Positions 1-6,883 of a DNA stretch of 15,665 nucleotides are shown one piece after another. Numbering within the stretch: the stretch's first letter is position 1; each line of letters opens with the position of its first letter. The notes below the pieces were generated by a model. It searched no databases. It was not told where the DNA came from and saw only the letters and a list, made by a program, of their open reading frames with translations. The stretch comes from an uncultured Allomuricauda sp. (GTDB lineage Bacteria; Bacteroidota; Bacteroidia; Flavobacteriales; Flavobacteriaceae), in NCBI GenBank assembly GCA_937911965.1, contig CALDPL010000313.1, positions 1-15,665 on the forward strand, read 5' to 3'. The translations under genes and the position numbers were made by a program.

Positions 1-489
1 AAAACTCAGCCCCTGCTGGGCACAAATCTTGTACAGGGATTCCTTGGCCCCCCAGACTATGGTCAGTTTTCTGATGATGGCCTCGGTATTGGCCAGGGTC
101 CTGTATTCTTCAATGGGGGTGAACTTATGGGCAATCCTGAGTATTTTGTCCCGCTGCTTTTCAATGTCGATCCCCACCTGATCGGTCCGGCTCACTATGA
201 TTCCCGTAAACTGATGGGAATGGGTGATGGAAATGAAGTTTCCGTCCCTCAGATGGGGTTTTCCAAAACTGTCATAGTGAAGGTCGCTGTCCACGTAACC
301 GGCCAGGGCCAAAAGATGCCTGATGCTGAGGAATGCCCTGCGGTGGGCCTCGGATTTCATGCCGTCCATCCTAACTTGGCAGGGCTGGCTGAGCTCCACA
401 TTTTTCCACAGCTCCCCTTCCGACTCCGTGACCTCCCAGATATAGACCTGGGTGGTGGGCGAGACTGCTATGGTTTTGTAGATCGGCAT
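1..489 (-). CDS. 4'-phosphopantetheinyl transferase family protein, 3' end outside the window
   Basis: The 163 visible residues begin at an ATG at 489 and run off the left edge. The family transfers the phosphopantetheine arm from coenzyme A to acyl or peptidyl carrier proteins, in the cytosol. Three family motifs are visible: ISITHS near residues 86-91, GIDIE at 106-110 and WGAKESLYK at 146-154. D108, E110 and E150 are the expected magnesium ligands. The layout is that of the Sfp/AcpT-like superfamily. Whether it is the housekeeping enzyme or serves a secondary pathway cannot be told from this fragment. It is divergent from ahcY and has its own promoter candidate overlapping the ahcY start. 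The family call is firm; the specific partner is unknown. Confidence 0.9.
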   Translation of the reverse strand, partial: MPIYKTIAVSPTTQVYIWEVTESEGELWKNVELSQPCQVRMDGMKSEAHRRAFLSIRHLLALAGYVDSDLHYDSFGKPHLRDGNFISITHSHQFTGIIVSRTDQVGIDIEKQRDKILRIAHKFTPIEEYRTLANTEAIIRKLTIVWGAKESLYKICAQQGLSF

Positions 490-491
490 GA

Positions 492-519
492 TTGAAAGTT
501 AAGTGAATTCGTATCTTTG
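492..519 (+). promoter_or_regulatory. ahcY promoter, Bacteroidota type
   Basis: TTG at 492-494, a 17-base spacer and TATCTTTG at 512-519 match the Bacteroidota sigma consensus (-33 TTG, -7 TAnnTTTG). Transcription should start near 523, giving a leader of about 38 bases before the ahcY ATG at 561. There is no Shine-Dalgarno sequence; the bases before the ATG are A/T-rich. Confidence 0.75.
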
Positions 520-540
520 TCGGAGCAATAAATGAAGCTA

Positions 541-571
541 CAAAAGTAAATATACATAAAATGGCCACAAA
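541..571 (-). promoter_or_regulatory. Promoter of the phosphopantetheinyl transferase gene
   Basis: On the minus strand, TTTG (571-568), a 19-base spacer and TACTTTTG (548-541) match the Bacteroidota promoter consensus. The predicted start is near 537, about 48 bases before the ATG at 489. The -33 box lies inside the first codons of ahcY, so the two promoters interlock. Confidence 0.6.
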
Positions 572-1877
572 GACAATCCCCTATGTACCCTATAAAGTAA
601 AGGATATTTCCCTGGCGGGCTGGGGAAGAAAGGAAGTGGAACTCGCCGAAGCGGAAATGCCCGGCCTGATGGCCCTTCGTGAAGAATACGGCAGCCAACA
701 GCCCCTCAAGGGGGCGCGTATCGCCGGCTGCCTCCACATGACCATACAGACGGCCGTGCTGATCGAAACCCTGGTGGCCCTTGGGGCAGAGGTGAGCTGG
801 AGTTCCTGCAATATCTTTTCCACCCAGGACCACGCCGCTGCCGCCATGGCCGATGCGGGTATTCCCGTCTATGCCTGGAAGGGGATGAACGCCACGGAAT
901 TCGATTGGTGCATCGAACAGACCCTGTTCTTCGGGGAAGACCGAAAACCCCTGAACATGATCTTGGACGACGGCGGCGATCTGACCAATATGGTGTTGGA
1001 CCGCTACCCGGAACTGGCTGCAGGAATCCACGGACTGTCCGAGGAGACCACCACCGGGGTACACCGACTTTACGAACGGGTCAAGAACGGGACCCTTCCC
1101 ATGCCCGCGATCAACGTGAACGATTCGGTCACCAAATCCAAATTCGACAATAAATACGGCTGCCGGGAGAGCGCCGTGGACGCCATCCGAAGGGCCACCG
1201 ATACCATGTTGGCCGGCAAGCAGGTGGTTGTCGCCGGCTATGGGGACGTCGGCAAGGGTACGGCGGCCTCCTTCCGAGGTGCCGGGTCCATAGTAACGGT
1301 CACGGAAATCGACCCCATCTGCGCCCTTCAGGCCTGCATGGACGGCTATGAGGTAAAACTGTTGGAGAACGTGATAGGCAAGGCCGATGTGGTGATCACC
1401 ACCACCGGGAACAAGGACATCATCCGGGAGGAACACTTCAGGGCCCTGAAGGACAAGGCCATAGTATGCAATATTGGACATTTCGACAACGAGATCGATA
1501 TGGCCTGGCTCAATGGAACCTATGGGCACACCAAGGACGAAATCAAGCCACAGGTGGACAAATACACCATCGAGGGAAAGGATGTGATCATCCTTGCGGA
1601 AGGCCGCTTGGTCAACCTGGGATGCGCCACCGGCCACCCCAGTTTTGTGATGAGCAATTCCTTCACCAATCAGACCCTGGCCCAGATCGAACTCTGGAAC
1701 CACAGGGACAAATACGAAAACGAGGTCTATATGCTTCCCAAGCATTTGGACGAAAAGGTTGCCGAATTGCACCTGGCCCGTTTGGGGGCGGAACTCACCA
1801 AGCTCAGGAAAGATCAGGCAGCCTATATCGGGGTATCCGTAGAAGGACCTTTCAAGCCCGAATATTACCGGTATTGA
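561..1877 (+). CDS. ahcY: Adenosylhomocysteinase (S-adenosyl-L-homocysteine hydrolase)
   Basis: This enzyme reversibly splits S-adenosylhomocysteine into adenosine and homocysteine, clearing the product inhibitor of all SAM-dependent methylations. It is cytosolic and NAD-dependent, usually a tetramer. The 438 residues match the usual length. The substrate domain shows [13 protein letters not shown] (59-71) and KSKFDNKYG (192-200). The Rossmann glycine motif is AGYGDVGKG (225-233). [10 protein letters not shown] (304-313) and the C-terminal KPEYYRY, whose lysine and tyrosine reach the neighbouring NAD site in the family, are present. The ATG at 561 follows a good promoter and a short leader. 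It is a single-gene transcript bounded by a terminator at 1897-1934. GC content is high for a flavobacterium but in line with its neighbours. Confidence 0.98.
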   Translation: MATKTIPYVPYKVKDISLAGWGRKEVELAEAEMPGLMALREEYGSQQPLKGARIAGCLHMTIQTAVLIETLVALGAEVSWSSCNIFSTQDHAAAAMADAGIPVYAWKGMNATEFDWCIEQTLFFGEDRKPLNMILDDGGDLTNMVLDRYPELAAGIHGLSEETTTGVHRLYERVKNGTLPMPAINVNDSVTKSKFDNKYGCRESAVDAIRRATDTMLAGKQVVVAGYGDVGKGTAASFRGAGSIVTVTEIDPICALQACMDGYEVKLLENVIGKADVVITTTGNKDIIREEHFRALKDKAIVCNIGHFDNEIDMAWLNGTYGHTKDEIKPQVDKYTIEGKDVIILAEGRLVNLGCATGHPSFVMSNSFTNQTLAQIELWNHRDKYENEVYMLPKHLDEKVAELHLARLGAELTKLRKDQAAYIGVSVEGPFKPEYYRY

Positions 1878-1896
1878 ACCCCTTTCCCATCAATAC

Positions 1897-1934
1897 AAAA
1901 ACCCATGGCACTTGATCGGTACCATGGGTTTTTT
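1897..1934. terminator. Bidirectional terminator between ahcY and the DUF3332 gene
   Basis: AAAACCCATGG (1898-1908) pairs with CCATGGGTTTT (1922-1932) around a 13-base loop. A run of six T follows on the plus strand and a run of five T on the minus strand. It lies 20 bases after the ahcY stop and 19 bases past the stop of the convergent DUF3332 gene, so it can end both transcripts. Confidence 0.8.
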
Positions 1935-1952
1935 GCTATGTGCCCATCCGGA

Positions 1953-2531
1953 TCAATCCGCCAATAGACCCTCCCCACAATAGATGGCCTTGGATTCCTC
2001 CAAAAGGGCCAAACCTTCCTCCCGGGGGGCCAGGGGATCTATTTTGACCCGCTCCCCATTGGGCATATGGACCATATAGAAGCCTTCCTCAAAGGAAGAC
2101 AGTTTGATTACTTCCCCATTGGGCCGTATGGCATTCCACGATTTTTCATCGGGTCGGTAGACCATATCGATTTTCTCGCCCTTTTTGGGCCCCTCCACAA
2201 CGACTACCTCCATACGGTTCTGGCTTGCCATCAATTTATAGGTGTTGTCTTTGTACTCCACCATCTGCACCTCGGTCTCCCCGGGCTTCATGGCGACTGG
2301 ATTGGAGCCGGACCAAAATTCGATCACATTGAATATCAATGCATCGCCCAGAAAGAACAGCGGATAGACCGGTACTATGTTCAATCCCCAAAATATCAGG
2401 TTGTCCAAAAACTTACTGTCCGTGGCCCCCTGGTTCCAATCCTTTAGATTGTTGAAGGCGCTGAAGGATCCCAAACAACTTGTGAATAGGATGGAACAGG
2501 CCAAGATCGAAGCAATTGCGATTCTTTTCAT
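1953..2531 (-). CDS. DUF3332 family lipoprotein
   Basis: This 192-residue protein has an N-terminal lipoprotein signal: MKR, a hydrophobic stretch, then FTSC with the lipidated cysteine at residue 19. A second hydrophobic segment at about 46-71 contains the aromatic-rich FWGLNIVPVYPLFFLGD and the VIEFWSGSNP that I associate with DUF3332. The rest is a small beta-rich region of the type VEYKDNTYKL...VVEGPKKGEKIDMVYRPDEKSW. The function of DUF3332 is not known. The protein is probably anchored in a membrane facing the periplasm. It is a single-gene transcription unit convergent with ahcY; I could not place a convincing promoter upstream. The family call rests on recalled sequence likeness. Confidence 0.8.
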   Translation of the reverse strand: MKRIAIASILACSILFTSCLGSFSAFNNLKDWNQGATDSKFLDNLIFWGLNIVPVYPLFFLGDALIFNVIEFWSGSNPVAMKPGETEVQMVEYKDNTYKLMASQNRMEVVVVEGPKKGEKIDMVYRPDEKSWNAIRPNGEVIKLSSFEEGFYMVHMPNGERVKIDPLAPREEGLALLEESKAIYCGEGLLAD

Positions 2532-2684
2532 GATTGATTATTTAAGGTTCATCCCTTTAAAGTTACAAAAGATTTTCATTGGTCGACCAAAGAATGGACC
2601 GCATTTTGGACATTTCCCGGAAACGGGATTTTCAGATCCATTGATTTTTGATTCTTACCTTTAACGGCACATTTACCCAAGATC

Positions 2685-3797
2685 ATGAAGGACAACTGGT
2701 ATGAAATAAGCAACGTGGACCAAGTGGACTCCCCATCCATCGTCCTGTACAGCGAACATCTGGATTTCAACATTGCAAGAATGCTCTCCCTGGTGGATGG
2801 CAAGGCCGATCGCCTGATGCCCCATATCAAGACCAACAAAATGCCCAAGGTCATGCAGCGTTTGGTCGGTGCGGGAATCTTTCAGTTCAAGGCCTCCACC
2901 ATCTCCGAGGCGGAGATCGCCGCGGAGGCAGGGGCCAGGGCGGTGCTGCTGTCCCACCAATTGGTGGGCCCCAAGGTCGATCGGTTCCTAAGGTTGGTCC
3001 AACATTTCCCTAAAACCAAATTTTCCACCCTGACGGACAATATAGACAGTGCCGGGCTCTTGAACCAAAAGGCGGTGGACCTCGACCTGGAACTACAGGT
3101 CTATGTCGACATCAACAACGGCATGGACCGCTCGGGCATCAAATTGGGCCGTGGCCTTGAAAATTTATTGGGCTATCTCAAAAATTGTTCCGCCCTTAAT
3201 TTCAAAGGGCTGCATGTCTATGATGGCCATTTGAGGGATTCCGACTTCGACCTTAGGAACAAGAAGATAGAAAGCGCCTTCACCGAGGTCCAAGCCTATT
3301 TTGACTCCCTAAGGCCGGTATACCCCAAGGCAAAATTGATCAGTGGGGGCACCCCCTCCTTTACCTCCCATGTATTGAAGGAAGACCGGATCCTCAGTCC
3401 GGGCACCTGCGTCCTCTGGGATTGGGGCTATGGCGAAAAATTGGTGGAACAGGATTTTAAACCGGCCGCCCTTTTGGTGTGCCGGGTCATTTCCAGGCCC
3501 ACCGAGGGCATCATCACCGTAGATCTTGGCCACAAGGCCGTGGCCCCGGAAAACCCAATTGAAAAGAGGGTCAAGTTCCTGAACCTTGAGGATTATGAAC
3601 TGCGCTCCCAAAGCGAGGAACACGGGGTGATCCAAATCAAGGATTGGGATGCCTGGAAGGTAGGGGATGTCCTCTACGGCATCCCCTACCACATCTGTCC
3701 CACCATCAACCTCCACGATGAGGTATCCCTGATCGAAAATGGGACAAAAACCGATGTTTGGGAAATCACCGCCCGCAGGCGAAAGCTCCGATTCTAG
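2685..3797 (+). CDS. D-threonine aldolase / D-serine dehydratase-like PLP enzyme (alanine racemase fold)
   Basis: The 370 residues match fold-type III PLP enzymes of the D-threonine aldolase/DSD1 group. The N-terminal TIM-barrel domain has MPHIKTNK at 45-52, where K49 aligns with the PLP lysine of the RPHxKTHK motif. Also visible are VDINNGMDRSG (141-151), the phosphate-binding SGGTPS (220-225) and SPGTCVLWD (238-246). The C-terminal beta domain ends with HICPT (336-340); its His-x-Cys resembles the metal ligands of D-serine dehydratase more than the His-x-Asp described for D-threonine aldolase. The likely reaction is therefore metal-dependent cleavage or dehydration of a D-3-hydroxy amino acid, but the substrate cannot be settled here. 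The gene stands alone. A weak -7-like TACCTTTA lies at 2656-2663 without a proper -33 box. Confidence 0.85.
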   Translation: MKDNWYEISNVDQVDSPSIVLYSEHLDFNIARMLSLVDGKADRLMPHIKTNKMPKVMQRLVGAGIFQFKASTISEAEIAAEAGARAVLLSHQLVGPKVDRFLRLVQHFPKTKFSTLTDNIDSAGLLNQKAVDLDLELQVYVDINNGMDRSGIKLGRGLENLLGYLKNCSALNFKGLHVYDGHLRDSDFDLRNKKIESAFTEVQAYFDSLRPVYPKAKLISGGTPSFTSHVLKEDRILSPGTCVLWDWGYGEKLVEQDFKPAALLVCRVISRPTEGIITVDLGHKAVAPENPIEKRVKFLNLEDYELRSQSEEHGVIQIKDWDAWKVGDVLYGIPYHICPTINLHDEVSLIENGTKTDVWEITARRRKLRF

Positions 3798-3936
3798 ATC
3801 ATTCCAGGTCCAGAAGTTTTCCCAGGTCGTGACAATGGAAATCCTTTTCATCGTTCATGGAAATAGCCAGGGAATCCCCTCTATTGCGAACCTGTCACCT
3901 ACCACCGACTCCATAATTTGAAGCTGGGCAAAAAGC

Positions 3937-3962
3937 AAAAAAAAGCCCCAAAGATGGGGCTT
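3937..3962 (-). terminator. Terminator of the rplU-rpmA operon
   Basis: On the minus strand AAGCCCC (3962-3956) pairs with GGGGCTT (3949-3943) around a six-base loop and is followed by eight T (3944-3937). It lies 23 bases past the rpmA stop codon. Confidence 0.85.
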
Positions 3963-3985
3963 AACTATTTGTTATCGGGAATTTC

Positions 3986-4246
3986 TTAAGCCTCAAAGGG
4001 CTCTATGGAAACAACGGATTTCCCGCCGGACTTCTTCTGAAACTTCACCAGGCCATCCACCCTGGCGTGCAAGGTATGGTCCTTCCCGGCATACACATTT
4101 TCCCCGGGATTGTGTTTGGTTCCCCGCTGCCTGACGATGATGTTTCCGGCAACGGCCGCCTGACCGCCATAAATCTTGACGCCCAATCGTTTGGATTCCG
4201 ATTCCCTACCGTTCTTTGAACTACCTACCCCTTTCTTGTGAGCCAT
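3986..4246 (-). CDS. rpmA: 50S ribosomal protein L27 (bL27)
   Basis: The 86 residues carry the L27 signature: [24 protein letters not shown] at the N-terminus, then [33 protein letters not shown] in the body (quoted in overlapping short stretches: [40 protein letters not shown]-like HNPGENV). The N-terminal tail reaches the peptidyl-transferase centre in known ribosomes. It starts directly with MAHKK, so there is no cleaved N-terminal extension of the Firmicutes kind. It is the second gene of the rplU-rpmA operon, 24 bases after rplU, and a terminator follows. No Shine-Dalgarno sequence precedes it, as is usual in Bacteroidota. Confidence 0.97.
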   Translation of the reverse strand: MAHKKGVGSSKNGRESESKRLGVKIYGGQAAVAGNIIVRQRGTKHNPGENVYAGKDHTLHARVDGLVKFQKKSGGKSVVSIEPFEA

Positions 4247-4270
4247 GATATAAAAATTTTGGTTCTTTTC

Positions 4271-4825
4271 TTATTTGCTTAACGCTTCGATCAGTTCGGC
4301 CTTCTTCATGGAAGAATATCCGGTAATGTCCTTGGCCTTGGCCAATTCCCTGAGCTCCGCCACGGTCTTGGAATCCAAATCCACAGCGGCCTTGGTCACC
4401 TCCTTCTTTGGGGCCTCTTTCTTGGGAGCCTCTTTCTTGGGGGCTTCCGTCTTGGCCACAGCGGCAGGCTTTGCTTCTTCTTTGGCCTTGGCAGGAGCTG
4501 CTTTCTTTGCCCCTTTGGCCAAAATATCCTCGATCTGCAGTTGGGTCAAATACTGTCTGTGTCCATTTTTCTTCTTGAAGCCCTTACGCCTCTTTTTCTT
4601 GAACACGATCACTTTGTCCCCTTTCAGGTGTTTGATCACTTTGGCCTCTACGGCCGCACCTTCTATGACCGGGGCGCCAATGGTGACATTGCCTCCGTCT
4701 TCCAGAAGAAGGACCTTGTCAAAGGTAACCTTGTCGCCTTCCTCTCCCTGTAAACGGTGCACGTACACTTTCTGGTCTTTCGCAACTTTGAATTGCTGCC
4801 CTGCTATCTCTACTATTGCGTACAT
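4271..4825 (-). CDS. rplU: 50S ribosomal protein L21 (bL21) with a long Ala/Lys/Glu/Pro tail and a Rho_N/SAP-like end
   Basis: Residues 1-104 are a complete L21: [14 protein letters not shown] at the start, [14 protein letters not shown], then the basic [16 protein letters not shown] (77-91). Typical L21 ends near residue 103, but here 80 more residues follow. Residues 105-149 are a low-complexity A/K/E/P linker with three perfect EAPKK repeats (127-141). Residues 150-184 form a short helical module, [14 protein letters not shown]...[14 protein letters not shown], resembling the Rho N-terminal or SAP-type nucleic-acid-binding helix-turn-helix. The core stays 23S rRNA-binding; what the tail does is unknown, and RNA binding is my inference. 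Similar tails occur in other Bacteroidota L21 as far as I recall. It is the first gene of the operon, with a promoter at 4877-4906. Confidence 0.95.
   Translation of the reverse strand: MYAIVEIAGQQFKVAKDQKVYVHRLQGEEGDKVTFDKVLLLEDGGNVTIGAPVIEGAAVEAKVIKHLKGDKVIVFKKKRRKGFKKKNGHRQYLTQLQIEDILAKGAKKAAPAKAKEEAKPAAVAKTEAPKKEAPKKEAPKKEVTKAAVDLDSKTVAELRELAKAKDITGYSSMKKAELIEALSK
4403..4447 (-). repeat. Three 15-base tandem repeats encoding EAPKK in rplU
   Basis: Codons 127-141 of rplU are three consecutive copies of a 15-base unit that translate as [15 protein letters not shown]; a partial unit (KEV) follows. Copies differ at few positions, so this tract may change in copy number by slippage without breaking the frame. 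Confidence 0.8.
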
Positions 4826-4851
4826 AATACGTTGATTAGATTTAAATTATT

Positions 4852-4874
4852 GCCGCTTTATCCAATTAAGCGGC
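4852..4874. promoter_or_regulatory. Perfect inverted repeat at the 5' end of the rplU-rpmA transcript
   Basis: GCCGCTT (4852-4858) and AAGCGGC (4868-4874) form a perfect 7-base-pair stem with a 9-base loop. The promoter places the transcription start near 4873, so the mRNA would begin almost exactly with this hairpin, 26 bases upstream of the rplU ATG. It could be a leader structure for ribosomal protein feedback, a 5'-end stabiliser or a DNA operator. Confidence 0.6.
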
Positions 4875-4876
4875 TG

Positions 4877-4906
4877 CAAATATACGGCTAAATCCTTAAC
4901 CTACAA
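4877..4906 (-). promoter_or_regulatory. Promoter of the rplU-rpmA operon
   Basis: On the minus strand TTG (4906-4904), a 19-base spacer and TATATTTG (4884-4877) match the Bacteroidota consensus exactly. It sits between the DUF4199 stop and rplU, so the ribosomal operon is not dependent on read-through from the upstream gene. Confidence 0.8.
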
Positions 4907-4927
4907 GCGCCAATCCCCAATATACCC

Positions 4928-5374
4928 TTATTTTTTATGGTCGTTCACCGATTTGTACAACTGCATGATGGCCAAGGTCAGGACCAGGGTGGTGGCAAAG
5001 CCCATTATGGCCACCGTAAAGAAAACGATCGCCTCAAAGTTTTTGTAGTCGCTGGCCCAGGCCCGGGAGAGTTCCTCCAGATAGCCCGGGGCGATCTCCG
5101 TGGAATACAGGGCAAAGAAGATGGTGAACAGGAGGGTGGCCGTAAAACCGGTGACCAGGCCCGCACTGAAACCATTGCCGTATCTAAAGCCCTTGTCCTG
5201 TCTGATCCGGGTATATCTGATGGTCTCATAGATTCCCAGACCGGTGATCAGGCCGTTGAACAGGCTGTAGAAGACGTTGGTGTGTTTGCCAAAAAGGGCC
5301 AAGATCAGAAAATAGGCGATCAGTACCGCGGCGGTCACGATTCCGAAGCGAATGGGCAAGGTCATTTTTTCCAT
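4928..5374 (-). CDS. DUF4199-like integral membrane protein
   Basis: The 148 residues contain four predicted membrane helices at about 8-27, 34-50, 69-90 and 114-139. A charged loop (YTRIRQDKGFRYGNGFSAGLVTGF, about 53-76, quoted only to place it: RIRQDKGFRYGNGFSAG) lies between helices 2 and 3. The Y/G-rich stretch before helix 3 (FRYGNGFSAGLVTG) and the loop with AWASDYKNFE are typical of DUF4199 proteins in Bacteroidota. No function is known for the family. It ends 22 bases before the rplU promoter and is probably its own transcription unit. No clear promoter was found upstream. Confidence 0.75.
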   Translation of the reverse strand: MEKMTLPIRFGIVTAAVLIAYFLILALFGKHTNVFYSLFNGLITGLGIYETIRYTRIRQDKGFRYGNGFSAGLVTGFTATLLFTIFFALYSTEIAPGYLEELSRAWASDYKNFEAIVFFTVAIMGFATTLVLTLAIMQLYKSVNDHKK

Positions 5375-5559
5375 GACTTCAATATTTTGTGAATGGGACT
5401 TTTAAATTACTGAATGTTCGTGAATTATCCCACATTTTCTTTGGAAAGACTCGATTGGGCCCCTCCCGACTTCCGATTTTTGTGTTATTTTTAGGGCGAC
5501 TTCGAACAAACAAACGACAAGACCATCCTCGAAGCCATTGAATTTAAACCTTAAGATTT

Positions 5560-6882
5560 ATGAAAAAGTTTTCCTTTTTAGCACTGTCCATGTTCATGGT
5601 GGGCAACCTGCTGTGGTCCCAAAAGGTCGATTACGAGGAGTATGACCTGGACAACGGGCTGCACGTGATCCTGCACCGGGACAATTCCGCTCCTGTGGTG
5701 ACCACTGCGGTCATGTACCATGTGGGTTCCAAGGACGAAGAACCCGAAAAAACGGGCTTTGCCCATTTCTTTGAACACCTGCTGTTCGAGGGCACCGAGA
5801 ACATTCCTCGGGGGGAATGGGACAAGATTGTCTCCTCCAATGGCGGGAGCGGCAATGCCAACACCTTCTTGGATCGGACCTATTACTATGAAACCTTTCC
5901 CTCCAACAGCTTGGAAGTCGGCCTATGGCTGGAATCCGAACGGTTGATGCACCCCATCATCGGGCAGGTCGGGGTGGACACCCAAAAGGAGGTCGTGCAG
6001 GAAGAGCGCAGATTGCGGGTGGACAATTCCCCATATGGGGCCTTTTTTGAACAGATCCTTAAAAATCTGTACAAAAAACACTCCTACCGCTGGGGGGTGA
6101 TCGGATCCCTGGATCATTTGGCCTCGGCCACTTTGGAGGATTTCAAAAAATTCAACAAGACCTATTATGTGCCCAACAATGCCGTTCTGGTCATTGCCGG
6201 GGATTTTGACACGGAGAAGACCAAGAAAATGGTGTCCGATTATTTCGGGCCCATCCCCAGGGGAGAAGAGGTCCCCCGGCCCGAAATGATCGAGGACCCC
6301 ATCACCGGGACCATCTTCACCACCTACCACGATCCCAACATCCAGATCCCGGCCATCATGCTGGCCTATAGGACCCCCGGACAGGGGCAACGGGATGCCT
6401 ACGTGATCGATATGATATCCACCTACCTCAGCGACGGGGAGAGCTCCAAGCTCTACAAGAAACTGGTGGACGAGAAGAAAATGGCACTTCAGGTGCTGTC
6501 CATGCCCATTGAGGCGGAGGATTATTCCTCCTATATCCTCGGGGGCCTTCCGGTAGGGGAAACCTCCATTCAGGCCATCAAGGATGAGATCGATGCGGAA
6601 ATTCTCAAATTGCAGACCGTTCCCATATCCGAAAGGGACCATCAAAAACTCCTGAACAAATTCGAGAACCAATTTGTCAATGCCAACAGCACCCTGCAGG
6701 GCATAGCCAATTCCCTGGCCGAAAACCATATGCTCAAGGACAATACCGATCTGATCAATACGGAACTGGAGATCTACCGCTCCATCAGCCGGGAGGAGAT
6801 CATGGAGGTGGCCAAAAAATACCTGAAGGTCAACCAAAGGGTCGAAATGGAATATTTACCGGAACAAAAAGCAGCCAATTAA
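5560..6882 (+). CDS. M16 family zinc peptidase, active subunit (insulinase-like), exported
   Basis: This 440-residue protein starts with a signal peptide (MKK plus a hydrophobic stretch to about residue 20), so it should act in the periplasm or at the envelope. The M16 inverted zinc motif HxxEH is HFFEH at 69-73: H69 and H73 bind zinc and E72 is the catalytic base. The third ligand is expected about 76 residues later, in EVVQEERR (144-151), most likely E148. A second, inactive M16 half follows (about 200-430) with the partner motif SKLYKKLVDEKKM. The stop is one base before the start of the next gene, which encodes the probable partner. The family usually degrades peptides inside a clamshell chamber; the substrate is unknown. 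A possible -7 box TATTTTTA lies at 5486-5493, without a clear -33 box. Confidence 0.93.
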   Translation: MKKFSFLALSMFMVGNLLWSQKVDYEEYDLDNGLHVILHRDNSAPVVTTAVMYHVGSKDEEPEKTGFAHFFEHLLFEGTENIPRGEWDKIVSSNGGSGNANTFLDRTYYYETFPSNSLEVGLWLESERLMHPIIGQVGVDTQKEVVQEERRLRVDNSPYGAFFEQILKNLYKKHSYRWGVIGSLDHLASATLEDFKKFNKTYYVPNNAVLVIAGDFDTEKTKKMVSDYFGPIPRGEEVPRPEMIEDPITGTIFTTYHDPNIQIPAIMLAYRTPGQGQRDAYVIDMISTYLSDGESSKLYKKLVDEKKMALQVLSMPIEAEDYSSYILGGLPVGETSIQAIKDEIDAEILKLQTVPISERDHQKLLNKFENQFVNANSTLQGIANSLAENHMLKDNTDLINTELEIYRSISREEIMEVAKKYLKVNQRVEMEYLPEQKAAN

Positions 6883-6883
6883 A

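Noticed and set aside
468-1772. A 434-residue open frame on the minus strand across ahcY
   Set aside because: It is an antisense shadow produced by GC-rich codon use in ahcY; the predicted protein is low in recognisable motifs, and ahcY itself is certain.
3739-3921. 60-residue plus-strand frame overlapping the end of the PLP enzyme
   Set aside because: Most of it is an out-of-frame overlap with a well-supported gene; no start context or similarity is evident.
5399-5559. Possible gene or RNA in the 160-base gap before the first M16 gene
   Set aside because: It holds only A/T-rich sequence with a weak -7-like box at 5486; no hairpin or coding frame stands out.
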